DNA of 64,000 bases from Pseudomonas sp. PDM18 (GCF_014852585.1 NZ_JACVBX010000003.1:248001-312000); one strand, 5' to 3'. Counted from the stretch's first letter, positions 47,501 through 57,846 are shown. Numbers and translations: made by a program. The notes: a model not told the origin generated them from the sequence alone.

Positions 47501-49375
47501 CTCCCGCTGGCCGCCTCGCGTCACCTGTACACCTACACCGGCTCCTCGCCGAGCGCTCCGGTAACGCTGAGCACTGGCAACAACAACCTGCTCGATACTG
47601 TCAACACGACCCTCACCGCGGAGATGCTCGGTGCGGCTGACGCCACCGAACGGACCAATCTGATCAGCTATATCCGCGGCATCAACCCCGCCGACAGCAC
47701 CCAGCGCAAAGCCATGGGCGATCCGCTGCACTCCTCGCCTCGCCTTGCGACCTGGTCTTGTAACGTTGCACTGTCGAGCGATGGCAGCTGCAGCGATGCC
47801 GACCAGAGCGTGGTCGTGGCGAGCAACGAAGGCTTCCTCCATGTTATCAACTCCAAGACGGGTGTCGAGCAGATGGCCTTCATGCCCAAGGCCCTGCTGA
47901 GCAATATCAAGCCGCTCTACAACAACACTCGCTCGACCAGCCAGAAACCACGCCCGTATGGCCTCGATAACACGGTCACCCTGTGGGTCAACGACGCGAA
48001 CAACAACGGCGTGATCTATGGCGGCAAGGACCCGCTGACTGGCAACGACATTAGCGGCCTGAACACCGGCGAATTCGTCTATGCCTACGTCACCATGGGC
48101 CGTGGCGGCCGTGACGTGTACGCCCTGGATATTACCGACCGGAGCGCACCGCGCCTGATGTGGCAGATCCTCGGCGGCACCACCACCGGCTTCAGCAAGC
48201 TCGGTCAGACCTGGTCGGCCCCCGTGAAGACCCAGATCCAGGTGGGTACGGCGAGCGACAGCAACCCGCCGAAGGATGTCCTGATTTTCGCTGGCGGCTA
48301 TGACGTCGACCAGGACAACGCCAGCGTCCGCACCAGCGATGACCAGGGCAACGCCCTGTACATCGTCGATGCCAAGACCGGCGCTCTGATCTGGTCGGCC
48401 AGCAACGACAGCTCGGCCACCAAGACGCTGACCAAGATGAACTACAGCATGCCAGGGCGCGTACGGGTCCTCGACCTGCAGAAGAACACCCAGGGAGCAC
48501 TGATCTCGGACAGCCAGCAATTGGCCGACCAGATATTCATCGGTGACCTCGGTGGGCAGGTCTGGCGCTTCTACATCAACAACGGAAGCTCTGGCACCAA
48601 CCTGGTAACCCCTGGCGGCAACAGCGGTGACGGCGTCTTCGCCAACATCGTCCCGGCCGATACCACCAGCGAGACCGCTGCCGACCGCAAGGCCAAACTG
48701 CGTCGCTTCTACAACGAAGTGGACGTCGCCCTGCTCAACGACAGCGGTACCCTGGCGCTCGCGGTGAACGTGGGCTCCGGCTATCGCGGCCACCCGCTGG
48801 ACAAGAATGCCCAGGACCGCTTCTACTCATTCCGCACGCAGAACATTACCAAGCCTGCCAGCGGCAATGAAGGCACCATCACTGAGGGCGACCTATACGA
48901 CGCCTCTGCCAACCTGGTGCAGAAGGGTACGGAGGACGAGAAAGCCGCTCAGTTGGCCTCTCTGAAAGCGGCTAAGGGCTGGTATATCAAGATGAACAGC
49001 CAGGACGGGGAAAAGGTCCTTACCCGCTCCGTGACCCTCAATGGCAAGCTGTTCTTCAACACTTACCAGCCCACTGCAGTCTCCAACTCCTGCCAGGCTG
49101 CCGTCGGCCTGAACCGCTCCTACGAGGTAAATATCCTCGATGCGACGCCGACCATCGTGAACAGCAGCGACCCGTCGGACCGCTACAAGAACAGCTTGGC
49201 TAACGGCGGCCTCGCTCCTGACCCGGTAGTCTTCTGCCAGGGCTCGAGCTGCTACGTGAACGCCGCAGGTACCGGTTATTCGGTCGTTGGCCAGAATGGC
49301 AGCACCACCGGCCAGTTCAAGCGAGTCCTGCTGGACAACGATCCCCGCTCGTTCTGGATCGACCAGACCCCATGA
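44588..49375 (+). CDS. pilY1: Large type IV pilus tip adhesin PilY1 with inserted modules
   Basis: 1595 residues, about 430 more than P. aeruginosa PilY1. After a signal peptide (ends near SYA), a von Willebrand A domain begins with the MIDAS motif D53-N-S-G-S57. It is then interrupted by residues about 150-697, which hold three tandem beta-rich repeats (around 220-364, 370-512 and 515-692) resembling DNRLRE/CBM-like modules. The vWA resumes near VVILTDGQ (755-761). The C-terminal PilC-type beta-propeller (from about 885) has GGYDVDQDN and FIGDLGGQVWRF, but the calcium loop before the latter lacks the usual Asp pattern. It probably acts as a tip adhesin and surface sensor. Confidence 0.93.
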   Translation: MNRTPKIRSLLIGMLATGLMSSATLSYADDTEIFFGGPAIDSGIRPNVLFVLDNSGSMAWRTDSNDNPSGGQSSRMTILKGAFSDIIQSVKGINAGVMVLNSRTEYDGTRMVFPVENIDDIMPSSVTQVANAPELLDSVGDGTERTDVSSAPVLDDPSLVMGYVGVNIDTPGLKDVPLTGSNAFFSSTAYNTAPAAADYACNVAATSNRTNCKAVTSMNVRNSTAGMTALLLIKGVNLPPNATIQSAVLQLTPTNSNNGTPPQLSIRAQRSKTPADLNDDQKLGSNRTFSTTATRVTATTWKNGSSVQFNVLPLITDILATNPVADPIGDVLLAFRASQNNDYTFCASGCPTASAPRLIINYTTPTTQTQTRVGAMRFENVSIPQGATVTSARLDFVPASSSSQAVTFQVKAQLSSDAPVLSTGEHFANRTKTTALTNWQAPEWITENPPVYVDGPDVTGQVQEVVNQTGWCGNNAMAFFLTPSTGTGSRTAYSYDGGTGLQPRLTISYTGGTNGCLNPILEARVTDQKNDAYENRNGGMNLAGNSLTLNRAYVGARYEGLALNRNANILDARVILTPASSSNSPNASTTISFEAADNSAAFTSDTSNLSNRNRTSTATCNINNAGGGWTANTPYICRDAAIKTSLQAVVNRNGWQPGNAVTLLLNQGSDTSLSVRAYETNPSQSIKLRIKVANGGLGVSTNTVRNHLDALVQNMTAKDGTPIVPTYLEATQYLRGERSGYSSPMTSACQATHVVILTDGQANNNTSDAKNAIGSLIGKNCTGDASDDGERCARSLAGWLSANDQSAFDGDNYFITHTVGFALDASGGTASTNIKNFLRDVASQGKGSFYTATDAAQLSAAFNAIIQQVLATDTTFVSVSAPVNSFNRADNKDELYYSLFKPSENDRWAGNVKRYRFATPSNGDTSIAQIVDADGTPAIDANTGFFRNTARSFWSATADGNNTAAGGAAAVLPLAASRHLYTYTGSSPSAPVTLSTGNNNLLDTVNTTLTAEMLGAADATERTNLISYIRGINPADSTQRKAMGDPLHSSPRLATWSCNVALSSDGSCSDADQSVVVASNEGFLHVINSKTGVEQMAFMPKALLSNIKPLYNNTRSTSQKPRPYGLDNTVTLWVNDANNNGVIYGGKDPLTGNDISGLNTGEFVYAYVTMGRGGRDVYALDITDRSAPRLMWQILGGTTTGFSKLGQTWSAPVKTQIQVGTASDSNPPKDVLIFAGGYDVDQDNASVRTSDDQGNALYIVDAKTGALIWSASNDSSATKTLTKMNYSMPGRVRVLDLQKNTQGALISDSQQLADQIFIGDLGGQVWRFYINNGSSGTNLVTPGGNSGDGVFANIVPADTTSETAADRKAKLRRFYNEVDVALLNDSGTLALAVNVGSGYRGHPLDKNAQDRFYSFRTQNITKPASGNEGTITEGDLYDASANLVQKGTEDEKAAQLASLKAAKGWYIKMNSQDGEKVLTRSVTLNGKLFFNTYQPTAVSNSCQAAVGLNRSYEVNILDATPTIVNSSDPSDRYKNSLANGGLAPDPVVFCQGSSCYVNAAGTGYSVVGQNGSTTGQFKRVLLDNDPRSFWIDQTP

Positions 49376-49398
49376 GCCCAACAACCCAGGTTGCAAGC

Positions 49399-49821
49399 AT
49401 GCACAAGGAACAAGGTTTCACTCTGGTAGAACTGATGATCGTGGTCATCGTGGTCGGCGTACTCACGGCGATCGCCTTTCCCAGCTACCAGGCCCATATA
49501 AGGCGCGGTGCCTGCGAGGACGGCAAAGGTGTACTGCTGGGAGCGGCTAACGTCATGGAGCGCTACCGTGCCCAGAACAACACCTATTCGTCGGCAACTG
49601 CGGCGGACCTCGGCGCCTACCAGCACGCCCCTATCGACGGCAGCCGCAAGAACTTCGATATCGCGCTGAGCGACCTGACTGATACCGGCTACACCTTGAC
49701 AGCCACCGCCACGGCCGACGGCGTCCTCACCAGCGGTGACGAGCTAGAACTGAACTCTTCCGGAGCTCGGATCGGAACAGGAACTTTGATCAACGCCTGG
49801 AACACCTGCAGCAATCTTTGA
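49399..49821 (+). CDS. pilE: Type IV pilus minor pilin PilE
   Basis: 140 residues from ATG 49399, giving the short leader MHKEQG, then FTLVELMIVVIVVGVLTAIA (Glu5). An ATG at 49372 overlaps the pilY1 stop as ATGA and would add nine residues to the leader; coupling favours it, leader length favours the shorter form. The C-terminal Cys (NTCSNL) pairs with GACEDG in the N-terminal region or elsewhere. It is the last gene of the operon; the pilY2 of P. aeruginosa is not present between it and pilY1. Confidence 0.9.
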   Translation: MHKEQGFTLVELMIVVIVVGVLTAIAFPSYQAHIRRGACEDGKGVLLGAANVMERYRAQNNTYSSATAADLGAYQHAPIDGSRKNFDIALSDLTDTGYTLTATATADGVLTSGDELELNSSGARIGTGTLINAWNTCSNL

Positions 49822-49834
49822 CCTCTGCTGCCAA

Positions 49835-49864
49835 TAAAAAACCCGCTTTCGCGGGTTTTTTATT
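49835..49864. terminator. Bidirectional terminator between pilE and ispH
   Basis: AAAAAACCCGC-TTTC-GCGGGTTTTTT; T6 on the plus strand, A6/T6 symmetric. Confidence 0.9.
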
Positions 49865-49878
49865 ATTCGGGAAACGGC

Positions 49879-50823
49879 TCAGATCGCCTTCACCCGCAAC
49901 TCCTTGGGCATCGAGAAGGTTATGTTCTCTTCGCGCCCATCCAGCTCGACTTCAGGCTCCGCGCCCCAGTCACGCAGTTGCTGGATCACGCCGCGCACCA
50001 GCACTTCCGGAGCCGAGGCACCAGCGGTGATGCCGATGCGCTGCACGCCATCAAACCACTCCTTCTGCATGTCCTCGGCACCATCGATCAGGTAGCCGGG
50101 GGTGCCCATGCGCTCGGCCAGCTCGCGCAGGCGGTTGGAGTTGGAGCTGTTCGGGCTGCCGACCACCAGCACCAGGTCGCACTGGTCGGCCAGTTCCTTC
50201 ACCGCGTCCTGGCGGTTCTGGGTGGCGTAGCAGATGTCGTTCTTGCGCGGGCCCTGGATGTTCGGGAATTTCGCACGCAGGGCGTCGATCACCTTGGAAG
50301 TGTCGTCCATCGACAGGGTTGTCTGGGTGACGAAGTGCAGCGCTTCAGGATTACGCACCTCCAGCGCCGCCACGTCTGCCTCGTCTTCCACCAGGTAGAT
50401 GGTGCCGCCATTGGAGGCATCGTACTGGCCCATGGTGCCTTCCACTTCCGGATGACCCTCGTGGCCGATCAGGATGCATTCGTGGCCGTCGCGACTGTAG
50501 CGCACGACTTCCAGATGCACCTTGGTCACCAGCGGGCAGGTGGCATCAAAGACTTTCAGGCCGCGGCTCTCGGCTTCCTTGCGGACGGCCTGGGAAACGC
50601 CGTGGGCGCTGAAGATGACGATGGTGTCGTCCGGCACCTGGTCAAGCTCCTCGACGAACACGGCGCCGCGGTTGCGCAGGTTCTCCACCACGAACTTGTT
50701 GTGCACCACTTCATGGCGCACATAGATCGGCGGGCCGAAGACGTCGAGGGCGCGGTTGACGATCTCGATCGCCCGGTCGACGCCGGCGCAGAAGCCGCGG
50801 GGATTGGCGAGTTTGATTTGCAT
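49879..50823 (-). CDS. ispH: 4-hydroxy-3-methylbut-2-enyl diphosphate reductase IspH (LytB)
   Basis: 314 residues. The iron-sulfur enzyme of the last MEP-pathway step, making IPP and DMAPP. The three cluster cysteines appear in [21 protein letters not shown] and [11 protein letters not shown], each in its typical motif; THE substrate motif HGVSQAVR is also present. It is last in the ribF-ileS-lspA-fkpB-ispH operon, about 97 nt after fkpB. Confidence 0.97.
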   Translation of the reverse strand: MQIKLANPRGFCAGVDRAIEIVNRALDVFGPPIYVRHEVVHNKFVVENLRNRGAVFVEELDQVPDDTIVIFSAHGVSQAVRKEAESRGLKVFDATCPLVTKVHLEVVRYSRDGHECILIGHEGHPEVEGTMGQYDASNGGTIYLVEDEADVAALEVRNPEALHFVTQTTLSMDDTSKVIDALRAKFPNIQGPRKNDICYATQNRQDAVKELADQCDLVLVVGSPNSSNSNRLRELAERMGTPGYLIDGAEDMQKEWFDGVQRIGITAGASAPEVLVRGVIQQLRDWGAEPEVELDGREENITFSMPKELRVKAI

Positions 50824-50890
50824 GGTGGCCTCGGGTGCTACGCAAGCCGGCCCACGAGGGGCCGATAGGAATACTTCGCCTCAAGCGCAA

Positions 50891-50910
50891 CGGCCCGCCA
50901 GCGGCGGGCC
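50891..50910 (-). repeat. GC-rich hairpin between fkpB and ispH
   Basis: GGCCCGCC / GGCGGGCC with a 3-nt loop. It has no T tract on the minus strand and could slow or stabilise the transcript; not a canonical terminator. Confidence 0.5.
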
Positions 50911-50920
50911 GTGCAGCCAA

Positions 50921-51373
50921 TCAGGCTGGTTGTACGTCGATGATATCGACTTCGAACGCTAGCGTTTTACCGGCCAGCGGATGGTTGAAGTCGATGGTGA
51001 CGTGCTGCTCGTCGAACTCCTTCACGACGCCCGGCAGCTCGGTCTTGGCGGCATCGTTGAAGATCACCAGCAGCCCCTCGGCCAACTCCATGCCTTCGAA
51101 CTGGTCGCGCGGCATCACCTGCACGTTGGCCGGGTTCGGTTGGCCGAAGCCCTGCTCCGGCTCGATGCTCAGGGTGCGCTTGTCGCCGGCCTTGAGACCG
51201 AACAGCGCCTGCTCGAAGCCCGGCAGCAGGTTGCCGTCGCCGACCTTGAAGGTGGCCGGCTGCTTGTCGAAGGTGCTGTCGACGACGTTGCCGTCATCCA
51301 GTTTCAGGGCGAAATGTAGGGTGACCTTCGAGTCGCCGCCGATGCGCTGAATGGTGTCAGAGGAATCAACCAT
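50921..51373 (-). CDS. fkpB: FKBP-type peptidyl-prolyl isomerase FkpB (SlpA-like)
   Basis: 150 residues of the SlpA/SlyD-type FKBP group: VTLHFALKLDDGNVVDSTFDKQPATFKVGDGNLLPGFEQALFGLK, then an inserted chaperone flap. No His-rich tail as in SlyD. The start overlaps the lspA stop by 8 nt. It is probably cytoplasmic. The position between lspA and ispH is conserved in gammaproteobacteria. Confidence 0.93.
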   Translation of the reverse strand: MVDSSDTIQRIGGDSKVTLHFALKLDDGNVVDSTFDKQPATFKVGDGNLLPGFEQALFGLKAGDKRTLSIEPEQGFGQPNPANVQVMPRDQFEGMELAEGLLVIFNDAAKTELPGVVKEFDEQHVTIDFNHPLAGKTLAFEVDIIDVQPA

Positions 51374-51875
51374 TGGCGGTCTCTCCGGAATTCTTCGATT
51401 TGAACATGTCCAGCGCCAGCATGATGGCGCCGACGGTGATGGCGCTGTCGGCCAGGTTGAAGGCCGGGAAGCGCCAGCGGTCCTGCCAGTGCACGAGGAT
51501 GAAGTCCACCACGTGCCCCAGGACCATGCGGTCGTACAGGTTGCCCAGCGCGCCGCCCAGCACCAGGGCCAGGGCGATGGCCAGCCAGGTCTCGCCGCGC
51601 TTCAAGCGCTTGAGCCAGACCACCAGCACGACGCTGACCACGATGGCGATCAGCGCGAACAGCCAGCGCTGCCAGCCCGAGCTGTCGGCCAGGAAGCTGA
51701 ACGCGGCGCCGGTGTTGTAGGCAAGTGTCCAGCTGAACAGGTCGGGAATGACCACGATCTGCTGGTACATGGTCAGCTCAGACTGGAAGAAGGCCTTGGT
51801 GACCTGATCCAGAACAAACACTACCACGGTGATCCACAGCCAGGGCAGGCGGCCGAGGCGATCAGCGTTAGGCAT
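51366..51875 (-). CDS. lspA: Lipoprotein signal peptidase LspA
   Basis: 169 residues from ATG 51875. Four membrane helices. The two catalytic aspartates lie in [15 protein letters not shown] and [11 protein letters not shown], and [10 protein letters not shown] is typical. It removes lipoprotein signal peptides after lipidation, for instance those of CyoA and BamD here. The start overlaps the ileS stop by 8 nt. Confidence 0.96.
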   Translation of the reverse strand: MPNADRLGRLPWLWITVVVFVLDQVTKAFFQSELTMYQQIVVIPDLFSWTLAYNTGAAFSFLADSSGWQRWLFALIAIVVSVVLVVWLKRLKRGETWLAIALALVLGGALGNLYDRMVLGHVVDFILVHWQDRWRFPAFNLADSAITVGAIMLALDMFKSKNSGETANG

Positions 51876-54702
51876 AGTGACGCACCTCGCCCGCGCCATC
51901 GATGTTCTCGACGCAGCGACCACACAGCTCCGGATGCGCGGCGTGGCTGCCCACGTCGGCGCGGAAGTGCCAGCAACGGCCGCACTTGGCATGGGCGGAC
52001 TTGACCACCTTCAGCTTCAGGCCCGGCAGTTCGCTCTCGACCGCATCGGCCGGCGCATCGGCCAGCGGCGCGACGGTGGCGGCGGAGGTGATCAGCACGA
52101 AGCGCAGCTCGTTGCCCAGTTTCTCCAGGCGCTTGGCCAGGGAGTCTTCGGCGTAGAGGGTGATCTCGGCCTGCAGGTTGCCGCCGATGGTCTTGGCGCT
52201 GCGCAGGTTCTCCAGTTCCTTGTTCACGGCAGCCTTGGCAGCCATGACTTCGTCCCAGTAGGCGCGGTCCAGCTCGGCGTCGGCCGGCAGCTCGGAGAGG
52301 CCGTCGTACCAAGTGGTCAGCATCACCGATTCGGCGCGCTCACCCGGCATGAAGCTCCAGATTTCCTCGGCGGTGAAGGCCATGATCGGCGCGATCCAGC
52401 GCACCAGGGCCTCTGCGATGTGGAACAGCGCGGTCTGGCAGGAGCGACGGGCGACGCTGTCCGCCTGGGTGGTGTACTGGCGGTCCTTGATGATGTCCAG
52501 GTAGAAGCCGCCCAGCTCTTGCACGCAGAAGTTGTGCACCTTGGAGTAGACGTTCCAGAAGCGGTAGTCGCGGTAGGCTTCTTCCAGCTCGCGTTGCAGT
52601 TGCAGCGCGCGGTCGATGGCCCAGCGGTCCAGGGCCAGCAGCTGGTCGTTGGGCAGCAGGTCCTTGGCCGGGTCGAAGCCGGACAGGTTGGACAGCAGGA
52701 AGCGCGTGGTATTGCGGATACGACGGTAGGCGTCGGCGCTGCGCTGGAGGATGGTCTGGGAAACAGCGATCTCACCGGAGTAGTCGGTGGACGCGACCCA
52801 CAGGCGCAGGATGTCGGCGCCCATGCTGTCGATCACGGTCTGCGGCACCACGGTGTTGCCCAGGGACTTGGACATCTTGCGGCCGGACTCGTCCACGGTG
52901 AAGCCGTGGGTCAGCAGTTGGCGGTACGGCGCGTGGCCGTCGATGGCGCAGCCGGTCAGCAGCGAGGAGTGGAACCAGCCGCGGTGCTGGTCGGAGCCTT
53001 CCAGGTAAAGGTCGGCGGCCGGACCGCTGGCATGGCCCAACTCGGCATGGGAGCCGCGCAGCACGTGCCAGTGGGTGGTGCCGGAGTCGAACCAGACGTC
53101 CAGGGTGTCGTTGATCTTGTCGTACTGCGCGGCTTCATCGCCCAGCAGTTCGGCGGCGTCGAGCTTGAACCAGGCCTCGATGCCTTCCTTCTCGACGCGC
53201 TGAGCCACGGCTTCCATCAGCTCGACGGTGCGCGGATGCAGCTCGCCGGTGGCCTTGTGCAGGAAGAACGGGATCGGCACGCCCCAGTTGCGCTGACGCG
53301 AGATGCACCAGTCCGGACGGCCGGCGATCATGCCGTGCAGGCGCGCCTGGCCCCACGTGGGCACGAATTCGGTCTGGGTGATGGCTTCCAGCGCGCGCTC
53401 GCGCAGGGTGGCGCCGGTCTGCGGCTGCTTGTCCATGCCGACGAACCACTGCGCGGTGGCGCGGTAGATCAGCGGAGTCTTGTGGCGCCAGCAGTGCATG
53501 TAGCTGTGGCTGATGCTGGCGTGCTTGAGCAGTGCGCCGACTTCATCGAGCTTGGCAACGATATTCGGGTTGGCCTTCCAGATGAACTGGCCACCGAAGA
53601 ACGGAAGGTCGGCCACGTAGACGCCATTGCTCTGCACGGGGCTGAGGATGTCGTCATTGCTCATGCCGTACTGCTTGCAGGTACGGAAGTCGTCCTCACC
53701 GTAGGCCGGGGCGGAGTGAACCACGCCGGTGCCGGCGCCCAGCTCGACGTACTCGGCCAGGTAGACCGGGGAGAAGCGCTCGTAGAACGGGTGGCGGAAA
53801 CGGATCAGGTCCAGCGACTCGCCCTGGGCGGTGGCGATGGCCTTGCCTTCCAGGCCATAGCGTTGCAGGCAGGACTCGACCAGCTCCTCGGCCAGCACCA
53901 GCAGGCGATCGCCGACATCCACCAGTGCGTAGGTGAATTCGGGGTGGACGTTCAGCGCCTGGTTGGCCGGGATGGTCCAAGGGGTGGTGGTCCAGATGAC
54001 GATGGCAGCCGGCTTGGGCAGGCTGGCCAAGCCGAAGGCGGCGGCCAGCTTGTCAGCGTCTTCCACCGGGAAGGCGACGTCGATGGCGTCGGACTTCTTG
54101 TCGGCGTACTCGACCTCGGCTTCTGCCAGGGCGGAGCCGCAGTCGAAGCACCAGTTCACCGGCTTCAGGCCCTTGAACACGAAGCCCTGCTTGACCATCT
54201 CGGCGAGGGCGCGGATTTCCCCGGCCTCGTTGGAGAAGTTCATGGTCTTGTAGGGGTTGTCCCAGTCGCCCAGCACGCCCAGGCGGATGAAGTCGGCCTT
54301 CTGCCCTTCGATCTGCTCGGCGGCGTATTCGCGGCACAGTTCGCGGGTCTTGTCCGCCGGCAGGTTCTTGCCGTGGGTGGTCTCGACCTTGTGCTCGATC
54401 GGCAGGCCGTGGCAGTCCCAGCCCGGCACGTAGGGGGCATCGTAGCCGGCCAGGGTCTTGGAGCGGACGATGATGTCCTTGAGGATCTTGTTGACCGCGT
54501 GACCGATGTGGATGCTGCCGTTGGCGTAGGGCGGGCCATCGTGCAGGATGAATTTCGGGCGACCTTCGCCAATCTTCCGCAGCTTCTGGTACAGGCCAAT
54601 GTCGTTCCAGAGCTTGAGAGTTTGCGGCTCGCGCTGCGGCAGGCCGGCTTTCATCGGGAAGTCGGTTTCGGGAAGGTTCAGAGTGGCTTTGTAATCGGTC
54701 AT
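51868..54702 (-). CDS. ileS: Isoleucyl-tRNA synthetase IleS
   Basis: 944 residues, usual length. Class I signatures: HIGH motif ([10 protein letters not shown], near residue 58-65) and KMSKS ([10 protein letters not shown] near 600). A CP1 editing domain lies between them. The C-terminal zinc ribbon is visible as CGRCWHFR and LCGRCVENI. It charges tRNA-Ile. It follows ribF by 21 nt and overlaps lspA. Confidence 0.97.
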   Translation of the reverse strand: MTDYKATLNLPETDFPMKAGLPQREPQTLKLWNDIGLYQKLRKIGEGRPKFILHDGPPYANGSIHIGHAVNKILKDIIVRSKTLAGYDAPYVPGWDCHGLPIEHKVETTHGKNLPADKTRELCREYAAEQIEGQKADFIRLGVLGDWDNPYKTMNFSNEAGEIRALAEMVKQGFVFKGLKPVNWCFDCGSALAEAEVEYADKKSDAIDVAFPVEDADKLAAAFGLASLPKPAAIVIWTTTPWTIPANQALNVHPEFTYALVDVGDRLLVLAEELVESCLQRYGLEGKAIATAQGESLDLIRFRHPFYERFSPVYLAEYVELGAGTGVVHSAPAYGEDDFRTCKQYGMSNDDILSPVQSNGVYVADLPFFGGQFIWKANPNIVAKLDEVGALLKHASISHSYMHCWRHKTPLIYRATAQWFVGMDKQPQTGATLRERALEAITQTEFVPTWGQARLHGMIAGRPDWCISRQRNWGVPIPFFLHKATGELHPRTVELMEAVAQRVEKEGIEAWFKLDAAELLGDEAAQYDKINDTLDVWFDSGTTHWHVLRGSHAELGHASGPAADLYLEGSDQHRGWFHSSLLTGCAIDGHAPYRQLLTHGFTVDESGRKMSKSLGNTVVPQTVIDSMGADILRLWVASTDYSGEIAVSQTILQRSADAYRRIRNTTRFLLSNLSGFDPAKDLLPNDQLLALDRWAIDRALQLQRELEEAYRDYRFWNVYSKVHNFCVQELGGFYLDIIKDRQYTTQADSVARRSCQTALFHIAEALVRWIAPIMAFTAEEIWSFMPGERAESVMLTTWYDGLSELPADAELDRAYWDEVMAAKAAVNKELENLRSAKTIGGNLQAEITLYAEDSLAKRLEKLGNELRFVLITSAATVAPLADAPADAVESELPGLKLKVVKSAHAKCGRCWHFRADVGSHAAHPELCGRCVENIDGAGEVRHYA

Positions 54703-54723
54703 CTCAGGGCCTGTTCAGGATCT

Positions 54724-55662
54724 TCAATCAAGCGGTTGGCCCAGCCAATAGGCCCGGGCGGCGGCGATGTCGGCGAGGATGGCCGCCTTGAGTGCCTCAA
54801 GGGAGGCAAAACGCTGCTCATCACGCAGCTTCTGGTGGAACGTGATATCCAGGTGCTGGCCGTACAGATCGCCGGCGAAATCCAGCAGATGCACTTCCAG
54901 GTGGGGCCGGCCGTCGCCATTCACGGACGGTCGGGTGCCGATGTTGGCAACCCCGTTCTGACGCTGACCAGCCACCATCGTGCTGACCAGGTAAACGCCG
55001 TTGAGCGGCGCCTTGCGGCGCTTGAGCTGGATATTCGCGGTGGGCGAGCCCAGCGTACGGCCCAGCTTCTGCCCGTGCAGCACGCGGCCGCTCAGGCTGT
55101 AAGGGCGACCCAGCAGGCGCTCGACCATGTGCAGGTCGCCGTCGGCCAGGTCCTTGCGGATACGCGAGCTGCTCACGCGCATGCCGTCGACCTCCACGGT
55201 GGTCGCGGCCTCGACGGTGAAGCCCTGTTCCGCGCTGGCGTTGACCAGGAAGGCGAAGTCGCCGGAACGGTCGCAACCAAAGCGGAAATCGTCGCCTACT
55301 TCCAGATGACGGACACGCAGGCCCTCGACCAGCACCTGGCGGACGAACTCGGCGGCCGACAGCTCGCGCAGACGGCGGTTGAAGGCCAGGCAGAGAACGA
55401 AGTCGACGCCGTACCGGCGCAGCAGTTCGAGCTTCTCGCGCAGACGGGTCAGACGCACCGGCGCCGCATCGGGAGCGAAGTATTCGCGCGGCTGCGGCTC
55501 GAAGATCACCACGCAGCTGGGCACACCCAGCTCCAGCGAACGCTCGCGCAGACGCCCCAGGATCGCCTGGTGGCCGAGATGGACGCCGTCGAAGTTACCG
55601 ATGGTGGCGACACAGCCCCCGGACAGGGGCCGCAGGTTGTGAAGGCCTCGAAGCAGCTGCAT
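54724..55662 (-). CDS. ribF: Bifunctional riboflavin kinase / FAD synthetase RibF
   Basis: 312 residues from ATG 55662. The N-terminal FMN adenylyltransferase domain has GNFDGVHLGHQ (nucleotidyltransferase HxGH-like) and VSSSRIRKDL; the C-terminal flavokinase domain has GRTLGSPTANI. It makes FMN and FAD in the cytoplasm. It is followed by ileS (21 nt), and the murJ gene lies 106 nt upstream. Confidence 0.96.
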   Translation of the reverse strand: MQLLRGLHNLRPLSGGCVATIGNFDGVHLGHQAILGRLRERSLELGVPSCVVIFEPQPREYFAPDAAPVRLTRLREKLELLRRYGVDFVLCLAFNRRLRELSAAEFVRQVLVEGLRVRHLEVGDDFRFGCDRSGDFAFLVNASAEQGFTVEAATTVEVDGMRVSSSRIRKDLADGDLHMVERLLGRPYSLSGRVLHGQKLGRTLGSPTANIQLKRRKAPLNGVYLVSTMVAGQRQNGVANIGTRPSVNGDGRPHLEVHLLDFAGDLYGQHLDITFHQKLRDEQRFASLEALKAAILADIAAARAYWLGQPLD

Positions 55663-55768
55663 AGCGCGCGTATTGCTCAGAAAGTGGTCGATTATACCTG
55701 CACCCGCTGCCATGCGACAGGCAAAATGCCGTCGCCGAAAACGGATGCAATGCTTTGTACGGCGAAGG

Positions 55769-57307
55769 TTACAGCACCGCGCGGCGGGAGAAGTCCCGCA
55801 AGCGGAAGCCAAGGATCGCCAGCATACCGAAATAGGCGACCACACCGGCCACCACTAGCGCGCCCAGGCGCACCAGGCGAATCGGCATACCGCCCTGATC
55901 CCAGGCCGGCATGAAGTGCATCATGCCGATCAGCACCGCGCACATCACCAGTACAGCTACGACTAATTTGGCGATGAACCTGCCCCAACCCGCCTGCGGC
56001 TCGAACAACCGCTGCTTGCGCAACTGCCAGAACAGCAGGCCCGCGTTCAGACAGGCCGCCAGACTGATCGCCAGCGCCAACCCCGCATGCTTGAGCGGGC
56101 CGATGAACACCACGTTCATCAGCTGGGTGGACACCAGGGTGAACAGCGCGATCTTTACCGGCGTCTTGATGTTCTGACGGGCATAGAAGCCCGGTGCCAG
56201 CACTTTCACCAGGATGATGCCGAGCAGGCCAACCGCGTAGGCGACCAGTGCGTGCTGGGTCATCAGAGCGTCGTGGGCATCGAACTTGCCGTATTGGAAC
56301 AGTGCGACGGTCAGCGGCTCGGCGATCACCGCCAGGGCCAGGGAACACGGCAGCACGAGCAGGAAGCACAGGCGCAGCCCCCAGTCCATCAGCCGTGAAT
56401 ACTCATGGCGGTCATCGCTGGCATAGGTTTTGGCCAGCGACGGCAGCAGGATCGTGCCCAGCGCCACGCCGAGTACGCCGGAGGGCAATTCCATCAGGCG
56501 GTCCGCGTAATACATCCAGGAGACCGAGCCCGCCACCAGGAAGGAAGCGAAGATGGTGTTGATGATCAGCGAAATCTGACTGACCGATACGCCGAGGATC
56601 GCCGGCCCCATCTGCTTCATCACGCGCCAGACCCCGGTATCGCGCAGGTTGACCCGCGGCAGCACAAGCATGCCGATCTTTTTCAGGTGCGGCAGTTGGT
56701 AGAGCAGTTGCGCCAGACCTCCGGCCAGCACGGCCCAGCCCAGCGCCATGATCGGCGGATCGAAGTACGGCGTCAGGAACAGCGCGAAGAGAATCATGCT
56801 GACGTTCAGCAGGGTCGGCACGAATGCCGGCACCGAGAAGCGGTTCCAGGTATTGAGGATCGCCCCCGCCAGGGACGCCAGCGAAATCAGCAGGATATAA
56901 GGAAAGGTCACCCGCAGCAGGGAACTGGTGAGCTCGAACTTCTCCGGCGAATCGACGAAGCCGGGCGCCGTCACCCAGATCACCCAGGGCGCGGCGAGGA
57001 TGCCCAGCGCGGTGACCAGCGCGAGGATCAGGGTCAGCAGACCCGATACATAGGCAATGAAGGTACGCGTCGCCTCCTCGCCCTGCTGGGTCTTGTACTC
57101 GGCCAGGATCGGCACGAAAGCCTGGGAGAACGCTCCCTCGGCGAAGATGCGGCGCAACAGGTTGGGCAGCTTGAAAGCGACGAAGAAGGCGTCGGTGGCC
57201 ATGCCGGCGCCGAACATCCGCGCAACGATCGTGTCGCGCACGAAGCCGAGCACCCGCGAGATCATGGTCATCGAGCTGACCGCGGCCAGCGACTTGAGTA
57301 GGTTCAT
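55769..57307 (-). CDS. murJ: Lipid II flippase MurJ
   Basis: 512 residues from ATG 57307. Fourteen membrane helices are predicted. [25 protein letters not shown] is the family-typical N-terminus, with Arg residues of the central cavity; [26 protein letters not shown] is also diagnostic. It moves lipid II across the inner membrane for peptidoglycan synthesis. It is divergent from rpsT. Confidence 0.96.
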   Translation of the reverse strand: MNLLKSLAAVSSMTMISRVLGFVRDTIVARMFGAGMATDAFFVAFKLPNLLRRIFAEGAFSQAFVPILAEYKTQQGEEATRTFIAYVSGLLTLILALVTALGILAAPWVIWVTAPGFVDSPEKFELTSSLLRVTFPYILLISLASLAGAILNTWNRFSVPAFVPTLLNVSMILFALFLTPYFDPPIMALGWAVLAGGLAQLLYQLPHLKKIGMLVLPRVNLRDTGVWRVMKQMGPAILGVSVSQISLIINTIFASFLVAGSVSWMYYADRLMELPSGVLGVALGTILLPSLAKTYASDDRHEYSRLMDWGLRLCFLLVLPCSLALAVIAEPLTVALFQYGKFDAHDALMTQHALVAYAVGLLGIILVKVLAPGFYARQNIKTPVKIALFTLVSTQLMNVVFIGPLKHAGLALAISLAACLNAGLLFWQLRKQRLFEPQAGWGRFIAKLVVAVLVMCAVLIGMMHFMPAWDQGGMPIRLVRLGALVVAGVVAYFGMLAILGFRLRDFSRRAVL

Positions 57308-57478
57308 AGCGTCCAGAACTGGTAGAATGGCCGCCCCTGCAGGGGGCAGCCCTGGCCTAGAGCGATTGCTCGACTGCCAGGCGAAGCGCAGCAGTGTAGG
57401 GCCGCGGGGCGAATAAATCACCCCATCCGCCGGACCGCGTGTGCCCGTCGCACCACTCGTCGGAGGCCGCGCACACCC

Positions 57479-57507
57479 TTGACAAGGCCCTGATGCAACG
57501 GCATTAT
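57479..57507 (+). promoter_or_regulatory. Promoter of rpsT
   Basis: TTGACA (57479-57484), 17-nt spacer, CATTAT (57502-57507). The start would be about 46 nt before the GTG of rpsT. Confidence 0.75.
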
Positions 57508-57560
57508 TCGCGGCCTTAATTTATTCGCAACATCCCAAGTTTTTTTCGAGGAGCTCGACG

Positions 57561-57830
57561 GTGGCCAACACACCTTCCGCCAAAAAACGCGCCAAACAGG
57601 CTGAGAAGCGTCGCAGCCACAACGCCAGCCTGCGTTCTATGGTTCGTACCTACATCAAGAACGTAGTCAAAGCAGTCGACGCCAAGGACCTGCCGAAGGC
57701 CCAGGCCGCTCTGGTTGCTGCCGTACCGGTCATCGACCGCATGGCCGACAAAGGCATCATCCACAAGAACAAGGCCGCTCGTCACAAGAGCCGCCTGAAC
57801 GCCCACGTGAAGGCCCTGGCCACCGCGTAA
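57561..57830 (+). CDS. rpsT: 30S ribosomal protein S20
   Basis: 89 residues, basic. [34 protein letters not shown] is the S20 N-terminus; it binds 16S rRNA early in assembly. The start is GTG with a good GAGGAG site; rare starts are a known feature of rpsT, which in E. coli uses UUG for autoregulation. Confidence 0.97.
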   Translation: MANTPSAKKRAKQAEKRRSHNASLRSMVRTYIKNVVKAVDAKDLPKAQAALVAAVPVIDRMADKGIIHKNKAARHKSRLNAHVKALATA

Positions 57831-57846
57831 GCGTTCCGTTCTTGAA

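Noticed and set aside
51829-55914. A 1361-codon open frame on the plus strand
   Set aside because: It is antisense to ileS and ribF, has no ribosome-binding site or known domain, and has the low-complexity composition of a GC-rich shadow frame.
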